Origin: Planctomycetota bacterium
GTDB taxonomy: Bacteria; Planctomycetota; UBA1135; GCA-002686595
NCBI GenBank assembly: GCA_014238415.1
Contig: JABABA010000009.1
Span: 62,001-126,000 of the forward strand
Direction: 5' to 3'
Length of the DNA: 64,000 bases
A program made the position numbers and the translations under genes. Shown one piece after another: positions 35,201 to 43,568 of this stretch (within the stretch, counting starts at the first letter, position 1; every line of letters begins with the position of its first letter). The notes beneath the pieces were generated by a model. That model saw only the letters and a program-made list of their open reading frames with translations. It was not told where the DNA came from and searched no databases.

Positions 35201-38200
35201 CTCTGGACCTCCGCAGAAGAAACCAGCGCCGAAACCACCCTGACCACTGACTCCAAGGGCCTCGGCTCATGGGTCCTCGATCCCGAGCGCGGCGGAAGCT
35301 ACACCCTACGCGCCCTGGCCACTGATCGCTTTGGCAACCCCATCAGCGACGAAGAGAATTTCTATGCCTCCGGAGACAACGACCCAGTACGTCTGCGCAT
35401 CCTGACCGATCAAACCAAGTTCAACCAGGGGGACAATGTTGCCCTGAAGGTGATCAATCGCACCCCCAAGAACCTGGCTTTGGTGACTTTTGAGGGAGAG
35501 ACGATCCTGGAGCACCGCCTGGTGCGCTTCAACGAAGAGAAGAGTGAACTGAACTTCGAAACCAGTGATGCCCACTTCCCCAATGTGCAAGTCGCGATCT
35601 GCATGATGGAGCAGGGTGAATTGCACGAGGCCCATGTGGAACTCAACATCGACCGCAAGCTGAACATCAGCTTGACACCGGCCAAGGATGTTGTCGCCCC
35701 AGGCGAAGAGGCTGTGATCGGGATTCTCGTCACTGACCAACTGGGCAACCCGGCCCAAGCAGAGGTGTCCCTGGCGGTGGTGGACGCTGCACTCTTGCAA
35801 CTCTTCCCCGACCGAACCCCAGACCTTCAGCGCACCTTCCAAGCCGCAGCCCAACGACATGCGGGTCTCAAGACCACCAGCTCTTGCGCCTTCAGCTACC
35901 GCGGCCGTACCCAGACCATAGCGAAAGAGATACTGCGGGAAGAAACCAGGCGCCAGGCCCTGGGTCAATGGCAAGAAGACCGAGGCCGCCTGTTCGATTC
36001 CCTCGATGCCCTTGGGTATGTACGCGGATTGGATTCGGCAATGGAACCACAAAGCGGCACTCAAACCCTGAGCGACAAGCGAAAGAGACGCAGTATGAAC
36101 GAGAGAGCGCGATCGCCCGAGTCAGAATCCTCTGTTGTAGAGGAATTTGATCCCATGACATTCAACGAAGCCATCGGCATAGGCGGCGGAGCAGGAGGAA
36201 AGTACGGCGGACGTTTTGGAGGACGCAGAAACTTGAGAGCAGCAGGCAGGGCCCAACAGGCCAAGGCTGAAAACGACGGAGACACGCTCTTCTGGTCACC
36301 CTCCGTTATCAGCAACCGAGAAGGTCGTGCCCAAGTGCGCTTCAAGATGCCCGAGCGCTCTACGCGCTGGGAATTGATCGCCCGGGGCGTGACCCCCGGC
36401 ACCCTGGTGGGCGGTGCCAAGGGCAAACTCACCAGCCGAGCTGAATTCCAGTTGGAGCTGCTCTTCCCCGGCGAGTTGGTGGAAGGAGACGCACCCAATC
36501 CCTCCGTGCGCATCCATGATCTGGTTGGTCTTGACACGGAGTGCAGACTGACAATGACCGTAGAAACCAGCGAAGAAACATTCAGTCGAACGAGCACCGT
36601 GACTCTGCCCAAGAGCGCAGCGGTGACCGAGGTCGAGTTCGGTCTCTTTGATCCCCTGCCAGAGGGAGCCCTTGCGCTCAAGGTCTCAGCCAACCTTGCG
36701 AACACCGATGAGAACCCCGAAGGAATCGCCAAGAACGCTTTGGTGCGTCCCTATGGTCTGGCCTTCACCACCAGCGTCGGTGGCGTACTCGATGAGAACA
36801 CAACCACTTTCCTCGAGTTGCCCAGCGGCCGCAAGTACGGCGCACGCACAGTGCAACTTGAAATCGGCGCAGGAATCGACCGCCTCCTGATTGACGAGGC
36901 TCTCGATCGCGGTCCGATCTGGCGTTGCGCTGCGTACCAAGACGCAGGCACCCCCGGGTACATGGCCAGCGAGTTGTTGGGGGTTACCTGGGTGCTTCAC
37001 GCCCTGGAACAGACCGGAGCAGCTGGACCCACAGACCTGACCGAACTACGAGACCGCGCAATCGGTCTGGTGGCAGCCCTGACTTCTGCCCAGGACAAGG
37101 ATGGGAGCTGGCGCACTGTTTTCCGCCAGGTCAACGATCCGGTCCAGAGCGCGCGCTGCGTCTGGGCCCTGGCCGAGGCGCGTCAGATTGGGATCTCGGT
37201 TCTGGACCAGACCATGGATCTGGGACTCAAGTATTTGACCAACGCCCATCGTCAGGCCTCCCAGCAGGACGGGGAGACCAAGGCGCTAATACAACATGCT
37301 CTGGCCGCCGCAGGCAAGGCGGACTTTGCTGCTCTCAATCGGCTGTATCGCGAGCGCGCGAGACTCTCCCCTGCTGCCCTGGTACACACTTCCCTGGCCC
37401 TCTCCGCTCACGGTTCACTGCCCATGGCGGCTGACCTCTGCAGCCTGATCGAGGGACAGGTAACAACCGAAAGCACCAGGCATGCTTCCTGGAGCGTAAA
37501 AGGAAACTCACCCACCAACTTGAACAAGTTGGAGCAAACCGCTCTGGCTGTGCTGGCCCTCAAGGCTGCTCAGCCAGATTCGAGTCTGATCGACGCAGGA
37601 AACCAGTGGATGCTCGGCCAACGTCCCTTCGGCAAGGCCCGTGGGTTGGTTCTGGGTTCCTTGTTGGACAAGGACCGCAACGCTCTGGCAATGGGCGAGA
37701 CCATGCGTATCAAGATTCGAATCGCAGGACAGGCGGAACAGACTGTGGAACTGCGCGGTGGAGATCCATCCCAGATTCTGCTGGTAGATCTTGAAAATGT
37801 AGCCGACCGCAGAGTCACCATCGACATGACTGTGGAAGGCCGAGGCAAGCCACATTGGGCTGCGGTCCTGGAGGGCTTTACCCGAGACCTCTCCGCTACA
37901 ATGAACGACCGTCGCGATCTTGTAATAGCCGAGGAAAGGATCATGCCCGCAGCGCCGCGGCTGAACGGCAAAGCGCTGCCAACTGGTTTCAGCATCCTGC
38001 GCGACTTCTCAGAACAATGGATCAACGAGGTCGGACAACTGGCCAGGGGTCAAAGCGCCACAGTGCGCATCAGATGGTGGCGCGATGCCCGTCGTTCGGC
38101 TGACGGACACCTGATCATGCGCGTGCCAACCCCGGCGGGAGCCGAAGTGGTCGCGGAGTCGATCAAGGGTGGCATTGGCAAAGCACGCGTGCGGCCAGAT

Positions 38201-40132
38201 GCTGTGCTGGTCTCAATCGACCCGCACTCCACCAGTGGCAATATCGAGTTCGAGTTCCGCGCGCGCATCGCTGGAGCGTTCAAACTGCTGCCGCCGACCC
38301 TGCGCAGCGAAAACAACCCCGGCGCCATGGTGGTTGGCCAGGCGCGGGACTTTGAAATCAAGAATGATCTGGCTCAGGTGGAGAACACCTATCGCGCCAC
38401 GCCCGATGAACTCTACAGCCGAGGCCTGCGCCAATTCGATGAGAGCCCCATCAACCATGAAGGCGCCCACAATGCGTTGACCAACCTCTATCAGGAGTTC
38501 GAGCCCTTCTTGCGGGAAAAGCCCCTGGTACAAACCGCCCACCGACTTTTGCAACTGGCGGTCAAGCGTAAGGATCCGGAACCAATCGTGGAGTACTTCG
38601 AAGTGATCAAGGAGAAGGACTCCAGCATCACGATTCCATTCGACGAGGTGATAGCCATTGGCGAGGCGTATCGCACACTGAACGAACACGAGCGCGCAAT
38701 GCTCATCTTCCGCGCTACCCTGCTGGAGACCTTTGGTCGCGACACCAAAGTGGCAGGCGCCTTGGAAGAGCTGGGTGAATTCGCCAGCGCCATGGAATTG
38801 TTGCAAGAACTCTGGTTGGCCTACCCTGACTTCTCAGCGGTCAAGACAGCTCACCTGACTCTGACGGACAAGTTGCTCGCCAAGGCACAGACGGCACATC
38901 TGGACAAGAGTCTGGTGCGCAAGGACTGGCGCCGAGGAGGACTCGTACTGGCGGGTTCCCGGCACTTGAATCGCTATCTGGCCCTGCACCCTGCCGACCC
39001 CCAGGCCGCCGACGCGGCCCTGGCTCTGGTCAGTGCGCGCCTGGGCGTAGACGATTACATGGGCACCGCGGATCTGTCGGGTACCTTTGCAACGCTCTTC
39101 ACATCGCCGCGGCACAAGGACGCTTTCATCTATAGCCAGGCGGTCGCCAACTGGTGGCTCGGCAAGGAAGAAGAAGCCTTGCAGGCCCTGCGACGGGTCG
39201 CTGCGGCAGAGTACGTTGAAGATGGACGCATCCACCCCAGCGAGAACCGGGATCTGGCCCTCTACATTTTAGGGCAGATCCACCACGCTCGGCGCGAGCT
39301 GACAGAAGCGAGCGAGTATTACGAGCGCGTCAAGGAACTCTTCGCAGATGCCCGCGAGGCACTCAGTGACTTCCGTGAAAAGACAATCGCTTTGGACGAA
39401 GTCACCACGGTTCGACCCGGCGCGGCCACCGAATTGGAGTTGCGTCACAAAGGCCTCAAGGAAGTAGAGATGTTGGTCTACAAGGTTGACCTCCTGACTC
39501 TCTACCTGAGAGAGAAGAATCTTTCCCAGATCACCCGGGTCAACCTCTCTGGAATTTCTCCCACTCTTCAGTCTGAAATTTCCCTTGAGGAATCAGAAGA
39601 CCGGCGGGAATCCAAGACACCCATAACAATGGACTTGACCGAGCCCGGCGCCTATTTGATTATCGCCCGTGGCGACGAACTATTCACTTCGGGGCTGATG
39701 CTGATCAGTGATCTGGAGTTGGAGATCACAGAAGAGTCAGGTTCTGGGCGAGTCCGGGTGCAAGCCTTCGATGCCACCGATGGCACCTATATGCGTGACG
39801 TGGATGTGCGAGTGATTGGCAGTTCGAACGAGAGCTTCACTCGAGGCGTCACAGACCCACGGGGGTTGTTCGTAGCTGATACGGTTGTGGGCAGCGCCAC
39901 AGTAGTGGCCAAGTTGGGAGACGATCAATATGCCTTCCATCGAGGAGCGATCGCCCTTGGAGAACCGCAGATTCAAGACAACGAGCAGTTCCACTTGCAA
40001 CAGGAGAGCTCAGGCGCCTACTTCAAGAACGTATTCCAATTGAACAGCGCTCAAAACGCCACTCGAGACCGTAATTGGACAACCGAATTGAACAAGTCCC
40101 GCGATGGCGTCCAAGTCCAACAGGTGAAGTAG
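32201..40132 (+). CDS. Giant secreted TPR/alpha-2-macroglobulin-like protein without a thioester
   Basis: A 2643-residue exported protein (signal peptide RILVQTALATLGLSLLIYSA). Residues about 40-545 are TPR-like helices. Residues about 547-1300 are macroglobulin-type beta domains (PRMVLFTDRGGYRVGETVNW, VYRGDKVTLTAQANWYYGQP, PAKDVVAPGEEAVIGILVTD). A Gly-rich segment follows at about 1326-1346 (GGGAGGKYGGRFGGRR), then the A2M core (TLFWSPSVISNREGRAQVRF, PERSTRWELIARGVTPGT). The helical thioester-domain equivalent reads GPIWRCAAYQDAG (Cys1576) where bacterial A2Ms have CxEQ, so no thioester can form. More TPR-like helices (about 2060-2400) and a final beta module resembling the first one end the protein. 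Proteolysis defence or protein trapping in the periplasm is the family expectation; the loss of the thioester makes the role uncertain. Confidence 0.8.
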   Translation: MRILVQTALATLGLSLLIYSAATQEPEPFKGPDDALPGVPALVRDALLQGRTADALEALDHMDDLQPESKDFWSLLRITALTEGKDLAQAVTLAETFETEHKESPWLAKVRFRRAENLRQLRRFEEAERIFEAAAQALRSPERQGRLAQVYLVHAIRMAADRKPNEPDQGVQDLNGARELFGRVLDLDAPLSAVELALFERAVCSEKLSKHQQAVSDWNTYLDRKGLGRRQEARLRKGLAELEKGSAGDALRTLEDLVQDVTTGAGDDAQGNDEADASRELLSRARFAIAQTWAKRGMRDMARAAYGRFLEAHPENEKAFQAAFNIATLHREENHHADARDAYEAFRKRPRLSPDHEASILQAEESLHQEALFLEAGMRTALDDHDGARELFAEYTRRHASGPRWSDAQRGIVDSVWAKGSSDVAKGEFDAARSTWAEFLSGWPLDARVPTVHLALAGLFDKEAREAKKGGEEFKPLLLQAVEAWRTVARRHPGSNQASQALFQLADALEYRLEDVGAAVEAYRACNFGSYAGRAQARLAAMTSPRLNLETERTWRSNETARVKVRTRNLEELKVHVHALDLEAYFRKHLSHQRIEELDLDLIAPDESFELKLKDYKQFAPLTQEIEIDVQGPGVWAIVVQSGDQRAATLLIRSDIEVLVKSSRREAFVFAQDMLTDKAASEVKVLLALPGQGEGGAALLRELRTGPDGTARVALDELQTTGEVQMFAARAGHVASDGLSLQGLRLSAGLTPRMVLFTDRGGYRVGETVNWRAIVRDVDDGSYTFNEGEEVRVEMIDPAGRSMRRADLPLGPFGTIAGAFAIPQGAKLGNWMLRGTTRKGLPFQARFEVARFELRKVELLVKADRTVVYRGDKVTLTAQANWYYGQPVAGWEVVFRLPDGREHRARTDQEGEAKVTYSTRDHANEGQLTFSASIPSEGVDASSAVYLAIRAFRLELEVPQHTRLAGEPVTIGIKATDPAGDPVETEVHILALWQAPKGSPLWTSAEETSAETTLTTDSKGLGSWVLDPERGGSYTLRALATDRFGNPISDEENFYASGDNDPVRLRILTDQTKFNQGDNVALKVINRTPKNLALVTFEGETILEHRLVRFNEEKSELNFETSDAHFPNVQVAICMMEQGELHEAHVELNIDRKLNISLTPAKDVVAPGEEAVIGILVTDQLGNPAQAEVSLAVVDAALLQLFPDRTPDLQRTFQAAAQRHAGLKTTSSCAFSYRGRTQTIAKEILREETRRQALGQWQEDRGRLFDSLDALGYVRGLDSAMEPQSGTQTLSDKRKRRSMNERARSPESESSVVEEFDPMTFNEAIGIGGGAGGKYGGRFGGRRNLRAAGRAQQAKAENDGDTLFWSPSVISNREGRAQVRFKMPERSTRWELIARGVTPGTLVGGAKGKLTSRAEFQLELLFPGELVEGDAPNPSVRIHDLVGLDTECRLTMTVETSEETFSRTSTVTLPKSAAVTEVEFGLFDPLPEGALALKVSANLANTDENPEGIAKNALVRPYGLAFTTSVGGVLDENTTTFLELPSGRKYGARTVQLEIGAGIDRLLIDEALDRGPIWRCAAYQDAGTPGYMASELLGVTWVLHALEQTGAAGPTDLTELRDRAIGLVAALTSAQDKDGSWRTVFRQVNDPVQSARCVWALAEARQIGISVLDQTMDLGLKYLTNAHRQASQQDGETKALIQHALAAAGKADFAALNRLYRERARLSPAALVHTSLALSAHGSLPMAADLCSLIEGQVTTESTRHASWSVKGNSPTNLNKLEQTALAVLALKAAQPDSSLIDAGNQWMLGQRPFGKARGLVLGSLLDKDRNALAMGETMRIKIRIAGQAEQTVELRGGDPSQILLVDLENVADRRVTIDMTVEGRGKPHWAAVLEGFTRDLSATMNDRRDLVIAEERIMPAAPRLNGKALPTGFSILRDFSEQWINEVGQLARGQSATVRIRWWRDARRSADGHLIMRVPTPAGAEVVAESIKGGIGKARVRPDAVLVSIDPHSTSGNIEFEFRARIAGAFKLLPPTLRSENNPGAMVVGQARDFEIKNDLAQVENTYRATPDELYSRGLRQFDESPINHEGAHNALTNLYQEFEPFLREKPLVQTAHRLLQLAVKRKDPEPIVEYFEVIKEKDSSITIPFDEVIAIGEAYRTLNEHERAMLIFRATLLETFGRDTKVAGALEELGEFASAMELLQELWLAYPDFSAVKTAHLTLTDKLLAKAQTAHLDKSLVRKDWRRGGLVLAGSRHLNRYLALHPADPQAADAALALVSARLGVDDYMGTADLSGTFATLFTSPRHKDAFIYSQAVANWWLGKEEEALQALRRVAAAEYVEDGRIHPSENRDLALYILGQIHHARRELTEASEYYERVKELFADAREALSDFREKTIALDEVTTVRPGAATELELRHKGLKEVEMLVYKVDLLTLYLREKNLSQITRVNLSGISPTLQSEISLEESEDRRESKTPITMDLTEPGAYLIIARGDELFTSGLMLISDLELEITEESGSGRVRVQAFDATDGTYMRDVDVRVIGSSNESFTRGVTDPRGLFVADTVVGSATVVAKLGDDQYAFHRGAIALGEPQIQDNEQFHLQQESSGAYFKNVFQLNSAQNATRDRNWTTELNKSRDGVQVQQVK

Positions 40133-40138
40133 CCCTTA

Positions 40139-41524
40139 TCACTTCGCAATCCGCGACCGTTCCGCAACCAACCAGGTTGCGAGGCGGTCGCGCACCAATT
40201 GATGGGCTGGATCCTGCGCCAGGTCCCGCCTCTCATCAGGGTCACTGATCAGATGAAAGAGAGCCTCTTGCCGAGTACCCGGTGCTTCAAACACAAGATA
40301 CTTCCACTCCGCCTCAATCACTCCTCGTTCCACGACTCCCGTATCCCCCCCAAAAGCTGGGGCCTGATACAAGAAACGTTCCTGGCCTCGAGCCTCGGGG
40401 TCGCGTATCTGATCCACAAAACTGCGCCCTTCAAACTCTGCTGGAACCGGCAGGCCCACGCGCTCCAAAATGGTCGGTGCCAGGTCAAGATTGGTCACCA
40501 GCCCCTTGCGCACCCCGCGATGCCCCCAAGGGCCATCCCGCAGGATCAGGGGCACACGAATCGAGGGCTCATACCCGAGACCTTTTTGCTGCAGACCATG
40601 TTCTCCAAGCAACTGACCATTGTCCGAGGTCAAGATCACCAGGGTGTCCTCCAGCAGATGCCGAGCCTCCAGCTCCTCGAGCAGGCGCCCGATGCTGGCG
40701 TCCAGACTGAGCACCAGTTCCCAATAGGCACGTACCTCCTGGTACCACTCATCGCGCTCCGCGATCCCATGACGGCCGCCCTCCCCCACACGGGAACTCT
40801 GATAACGCGCAGGCAGACTGCTCAACGGATCGTCCATGCTCGCAGGAAGGGGCAGGTCAGTGTCCGCAAGAGCGTCCACAAACTCCGGGGCCGGGGTAAG
40901 AGGCACATGCGGTGCCTTGTGACCAAGGACCAGGAACCAGGGCCGGCTTTCAACGGTTGCTTCCCCATCAAGGAATTCCAGGGCCAGGTCGTTGATCACA
41001 TCCGCCTGAAAACCGCCCGTCCCGCGCGACTGGCCATCCACCACAAAGGTCTGGTCAAAGTGACTCCCGGGACCCTCATAGGAAGCGAAGTGGTCAAAAC
41101 CGCGCACGGGCAGCGCCCCTGGGTTTGGAAGATGCCACTTGCCAATCCAGGCGGTGCGATAGCCCCCCTCTTGCAGTAATTCAGGCAGCAGAGGCCGACC
41201 GGTCTGCCAGTCCACGCTGGAGCGGTTGACCCAAACCCCGTGTGTAGAGGCGCGCACACCCGTCAAGAAGGTCGCACGCGAGGGGCAACAGCGACTGGTG
41301 GTTGTGTAGCTGCGCTCAAAAGTCACTCCTTCGTCGACAAGCCTGTCAATTCCCGGTGTGGACAGGAAAGACGAGCCCAGGGCAGCGCCGCCATCGAAGC
41401 GAAGGTCATCGCAGTAGATCACAAGCACATTTGGTCGCGATGACTGGCCCTGATGGCTGTCACCGCAAGCCAGGGGCAGAACCAGGAACAAGCCCAAGAA
41501 TGCTCTGTTCACCCGTGCATTCAT
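40139..41524 (-). CDS. Type I sulfatase (formylglycine type)
   Basis: A 461-residue exported sulfatase. The N-terminus has a signal sequence ending LPLAC, a weak lipobox. PNVLVIYCDDLRFDGG carries the metal-binding Asp pair. The active site is SRCCPSRATFLTG with C-x-P-S-R, so Cys79 is the expected formylglycine precursor. Later motifs are GKWHLPNPGALPVRGFDHF, LVILTSDNGQLLGEHG and LVTNLDLAPTILERVGLPVP. It hydrolyses sulfate esters after conversion by a formylglycine-generating enzyme, not seen in the window. Its start overlaps the stop of the upstream gene by 4 bp. Confidence 0.9.
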   Translation of the reverse strand: MNARVNRAFLGLFLVLPLACGDSHQGQSSRPNVLVIYCDDLRFDGGAALGSSFLSTPGIDRLVDEGVTFERSYTTTSRCCPSRATFLTGVRASTHGVWVNRSSVDWQTGRPLLPELLQEGGYRTAWIGKWHLPNPGALPVRGFDHFASYEGPGSHFDQTFVVDGQSRGTGGFQADVINDLALEFLDGEATVESRPWFLVLGHKAPHVPLTPAPEFVDALADTDLPLPASMDDPLSSLPARYQSSRVGEGGRHGIAERDEWYQEVRAYWELVLSLDASIGRLLEELEARHLLEDTLVILTSDNGQLLGEHGLQQKGLGYEPSIRVPLILRDGPWGHRGVRKGLVTNLDLAPTILERVGLPVPAEFEGRSFVDQIRDPEARGQERFLYQAPAFGGDTGVVERGVIEAEWKYLVFEAPGTRQEALFHLISDPDERRDLAQDPAHQLVRDRLATWLVAERSRIAK

Positions 41525-42699
41525 GGCATCTCCAGGTGATCGAGCAGCACCTGCCGAAGTCGCGTGCGGTCTGAACCGAGGCGTGATCCATGGCTCATGC
41601 GTTCATCCGGGTCACGATCCAAGTCGTACAAGGACACTTCGCCCGTCTCTCCATCACGCAGAAGTTTCAGTCCCTCCTCATAAACCACATCACGAGGATG
41701 AGCGCGACTGGTGGAACTGAACAGAGGTCGCCAAGGGGCCTCGCGCCCGGGCATGATCGAAATGCCGCCAAGATTTTGCGGCCCACGCAAATGGGAAAGG
41801 TCGAGCAATGTGGGCATGAGATCCACATGCCCTACCCGGCGTTGCACCTGCCCCACAGGCATGCCCGGTCCCAGCAACAAGAATGGCACGGCCAAAGCCT
41901 CTTCGCCCATGGAAGTTCCACTACCCAGACGACCCTGCTCGCCCAGTTCGAAACCGTTGGTGCCCACCAGGACCACCAGAGTCTCCTGATCTATCTGATC
42001 AAGCCAGGCGCCCAAGTACTCCAAGAGCAGAGCCTGATCATGCAGATGCAAAGCGATCAGGTCATTGCGCAACTCATGATCTGTGTCACTGACAAGTTTC
42101 AACATGCGCGCATGGGACTGACCTGGCTGCAAGGCACAATCAGCGGGCCAGGAAGCCGGTGCGCCGTAGGGTGGACGAGCCCCACTCAGGTGCAACCAGA
42201 TGAAGCAAGGGCCCTGTTCTGCCCGCAGTTGAGCAAGACCCGAGTCGAGAACCGCCTGACTGGCAACCAGACTCGACTCGCCAGCGACCAACGACCAGGT
42301 CTCAAACCCCTGATCCAAACCCCGGGGCTCGCTCAAGAATTGATCCGATAGCACCGCCCGACAGGTCCAATTCGCCGCGCTCATGACTTCCGCCAGTGTG
42401 ACCAGGTCTTGCGAACAGCGCCCGCCCTCCAGGTCAGTGAGCCCATGCTCCCGCCCGTTGCGGCCGGTCAGCAGAGTCGCCAGCGAAGGCACCGCCCAAT
42501 TGGAGGCAGCGCTGGCGCGGGAAAAATGCAGACCACCCTGGCTCCAGTCCTCGAACGGCCCAAGGCCGTTGTGCCGCGGGTGGGCAAGCCCATCGATGGT
42601 CACAAGTGCTATGCGCGTGATCCCCTCACCTTCAGATTGATTGCATCCGCCCAAGAGCAGACAGATCACCAGGGCCAGCATGGGGAACGGGGCGCGCAT
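41521..42699 (-). CDS. Sulfatase-superfamily lipoprotein lacking the formylglycine motif
   Basis: A roughly 392-residue lipoprotein: ATG 42699 gives MRAPFPMLALVICLLLGGC with lipobox LGGC. In-frame codons continue to a TTG at 42759 that overlaps the upstream stop, an alternative start. The fold signature is clear (ITRIALVTIDGLAHPRHNGL, LVVLVGTNGFELGEQGRLGS, RVGHVDLMPTLLDLSHLRG). The nucleophile region reads ASNWAVPSLATLLTG, with Ala where Cys, Ser or Thr is expected. It is probably inactive as a sulfatase or has another role such as glycan binding. It lies between the metallophosphatase and the active-type sulfatase genes. Confidence 0.78.
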   Translation of the reverse strand: MRAPFPMLALVICLLLGGCNQSEGEGITRIALVTIDGLAHPRHNGLGPFEDWSQGGLHFSRASAASNWAVPSLATLLTGRNGREHGLTDLEGGRCSQDLVTLAEVMSAANWTCRAVLSDQFLSEPRGLDQGFETWSLVAGESSLVASQAVLDSGLAQLRAEQGPCFIWLHLSGARPPYGAPASWPADCALQPGQSHARMLKLVSDTDHELRNDLIALHLHDQALLLEYLGAWLDQIDQETLVVLVGTNGFELGEQGRLGSGTSMGEEALAVPFLLLGPGMPVGQVQRRVGHVDLMPTLLDLSHLRGPQNLGGISIMPGREAPWRPLFSSTSRAHPRDVVYEEGLKLLRDGETGEVSLYDLDRDPDERMSHGSRLGSDRTRLRQVLLDHLEMP

Positions 42700-42755
42700 T
42701 ACGATCAGCCTAGGAATCCAGGAGCGCTGCCTCAATCCGACAGGGCCTATCCATC

Positions 42756-43568
42756 TCAATGTTGGGGCACAAACAACTCAATCGCGCCTCGTTCAATGCG
42801 CTCAAGACCACAGACCTGCTTCGCTCCCACCAGACCAGGCAGGGTCAGGAACAGATTCGCCCCATCAACTGCACGGCCACCCCGGTGATCGTGTCCCGAA
42901 GCCCAGGTCACAGGCTGCGAGCCCTCCACATCCAGAAGCTGGAGCACATCCTGATGATCCCAGGCCAGAAATTGCGCCCGAGCAGCGGAAGGGTAGATCG
43001 GATGATGACAGAGTAGGAGACTTGCGGGATTTGACCGGGCAAGCTCCTGCTTGAGCCACTCGCGCTGACGCTCCCCCAGGGCTCCGTTCCAATCCACCGC
43101 CCAGGGTGCACCAGATTTTGGTTGGCGGGCGAGGGCAGCCTGGGCTTCGGCCATGGCTCTTGGATCCAAGTCCTTGTCGAAGAGCGAGACCTCCAGAGAG
43201 TCGAGCAGCAGAATGCGCTGACCCTGGACCTCGATCGCACGCCGGGCCTGATGCAATCCCAAGCGTTCAAGCAGTTCAGCACGGGGCAGGGAGAGACAAT
43301 GGTTGCCGATCACATGCTCGCTGGGAGCGTCCAAGTCAGTAAGCACAGCAAGCACCTGGTCCAACTCCCGCCGGGTGCGCTCAAGCCCTTCCTCATCGGA
43401 GCCGTTGCCGTCCACCAGATCTCCCAACTGCACGACCAAGTCCACTCCCTCGTCGTTGAACAACCCGACCAATTGCCCCAACCGGTCCAGGGAAGAACGG
43501 AACCGGCAGAAGCCCTTGTCCTCCCGGTCCGCAAACTGTATGTCGGCGATCAGACCAATCTTGACCAT
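42756..43568 (-). CDS. Calcineurin-like metallophosphatase, ADP-ribose/CDP-alcohol diphosphatase-like
   Basis: A 270-residue cytoplasmic phosphoesterase with all dimetal motifs: KIGLIADIQFADREDKGFCR (DxQ variant of DxH), VVQLGDLVDGNGSD, HVIGNHCLSL, LLLCHHPIYP and ASGHDHRGG. The DIQFAD start plus the CRFRSS and GDLVDGNGSD pattern is typical of the Mn-dependent ADP-ribose/CDP-alcohol diphosphatase (ADPRM) group. Substrate choice cannot be read from sequence. Its ATG overlaps the upstream stop by one base (TGATG). Confidence 0.82.
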   Translation of the reverse strand: MVKIGLIADIQFADREDKGFCRFRSSLDRLGQLVGLFNDEGVDLVVQLGDLVDGNGSDEEGLERTRRELDQVLAVLTDLDAPSEHVIGNHCLSLPRAELLERLGLHQARRAIEVQGQRILLLDSLEVSLFDKDLDPRAMAEAQAALARQPKSGAPWAVDWNGALGERQREWLKQELARSNPASLLLCHHPIYPSAARAQFLAWDHQDVLQLLDVEGSQPVTWASGHDHRGGRAVDGANLFLTLPGLVGAKQVCGLERIERGAIELFVPQH

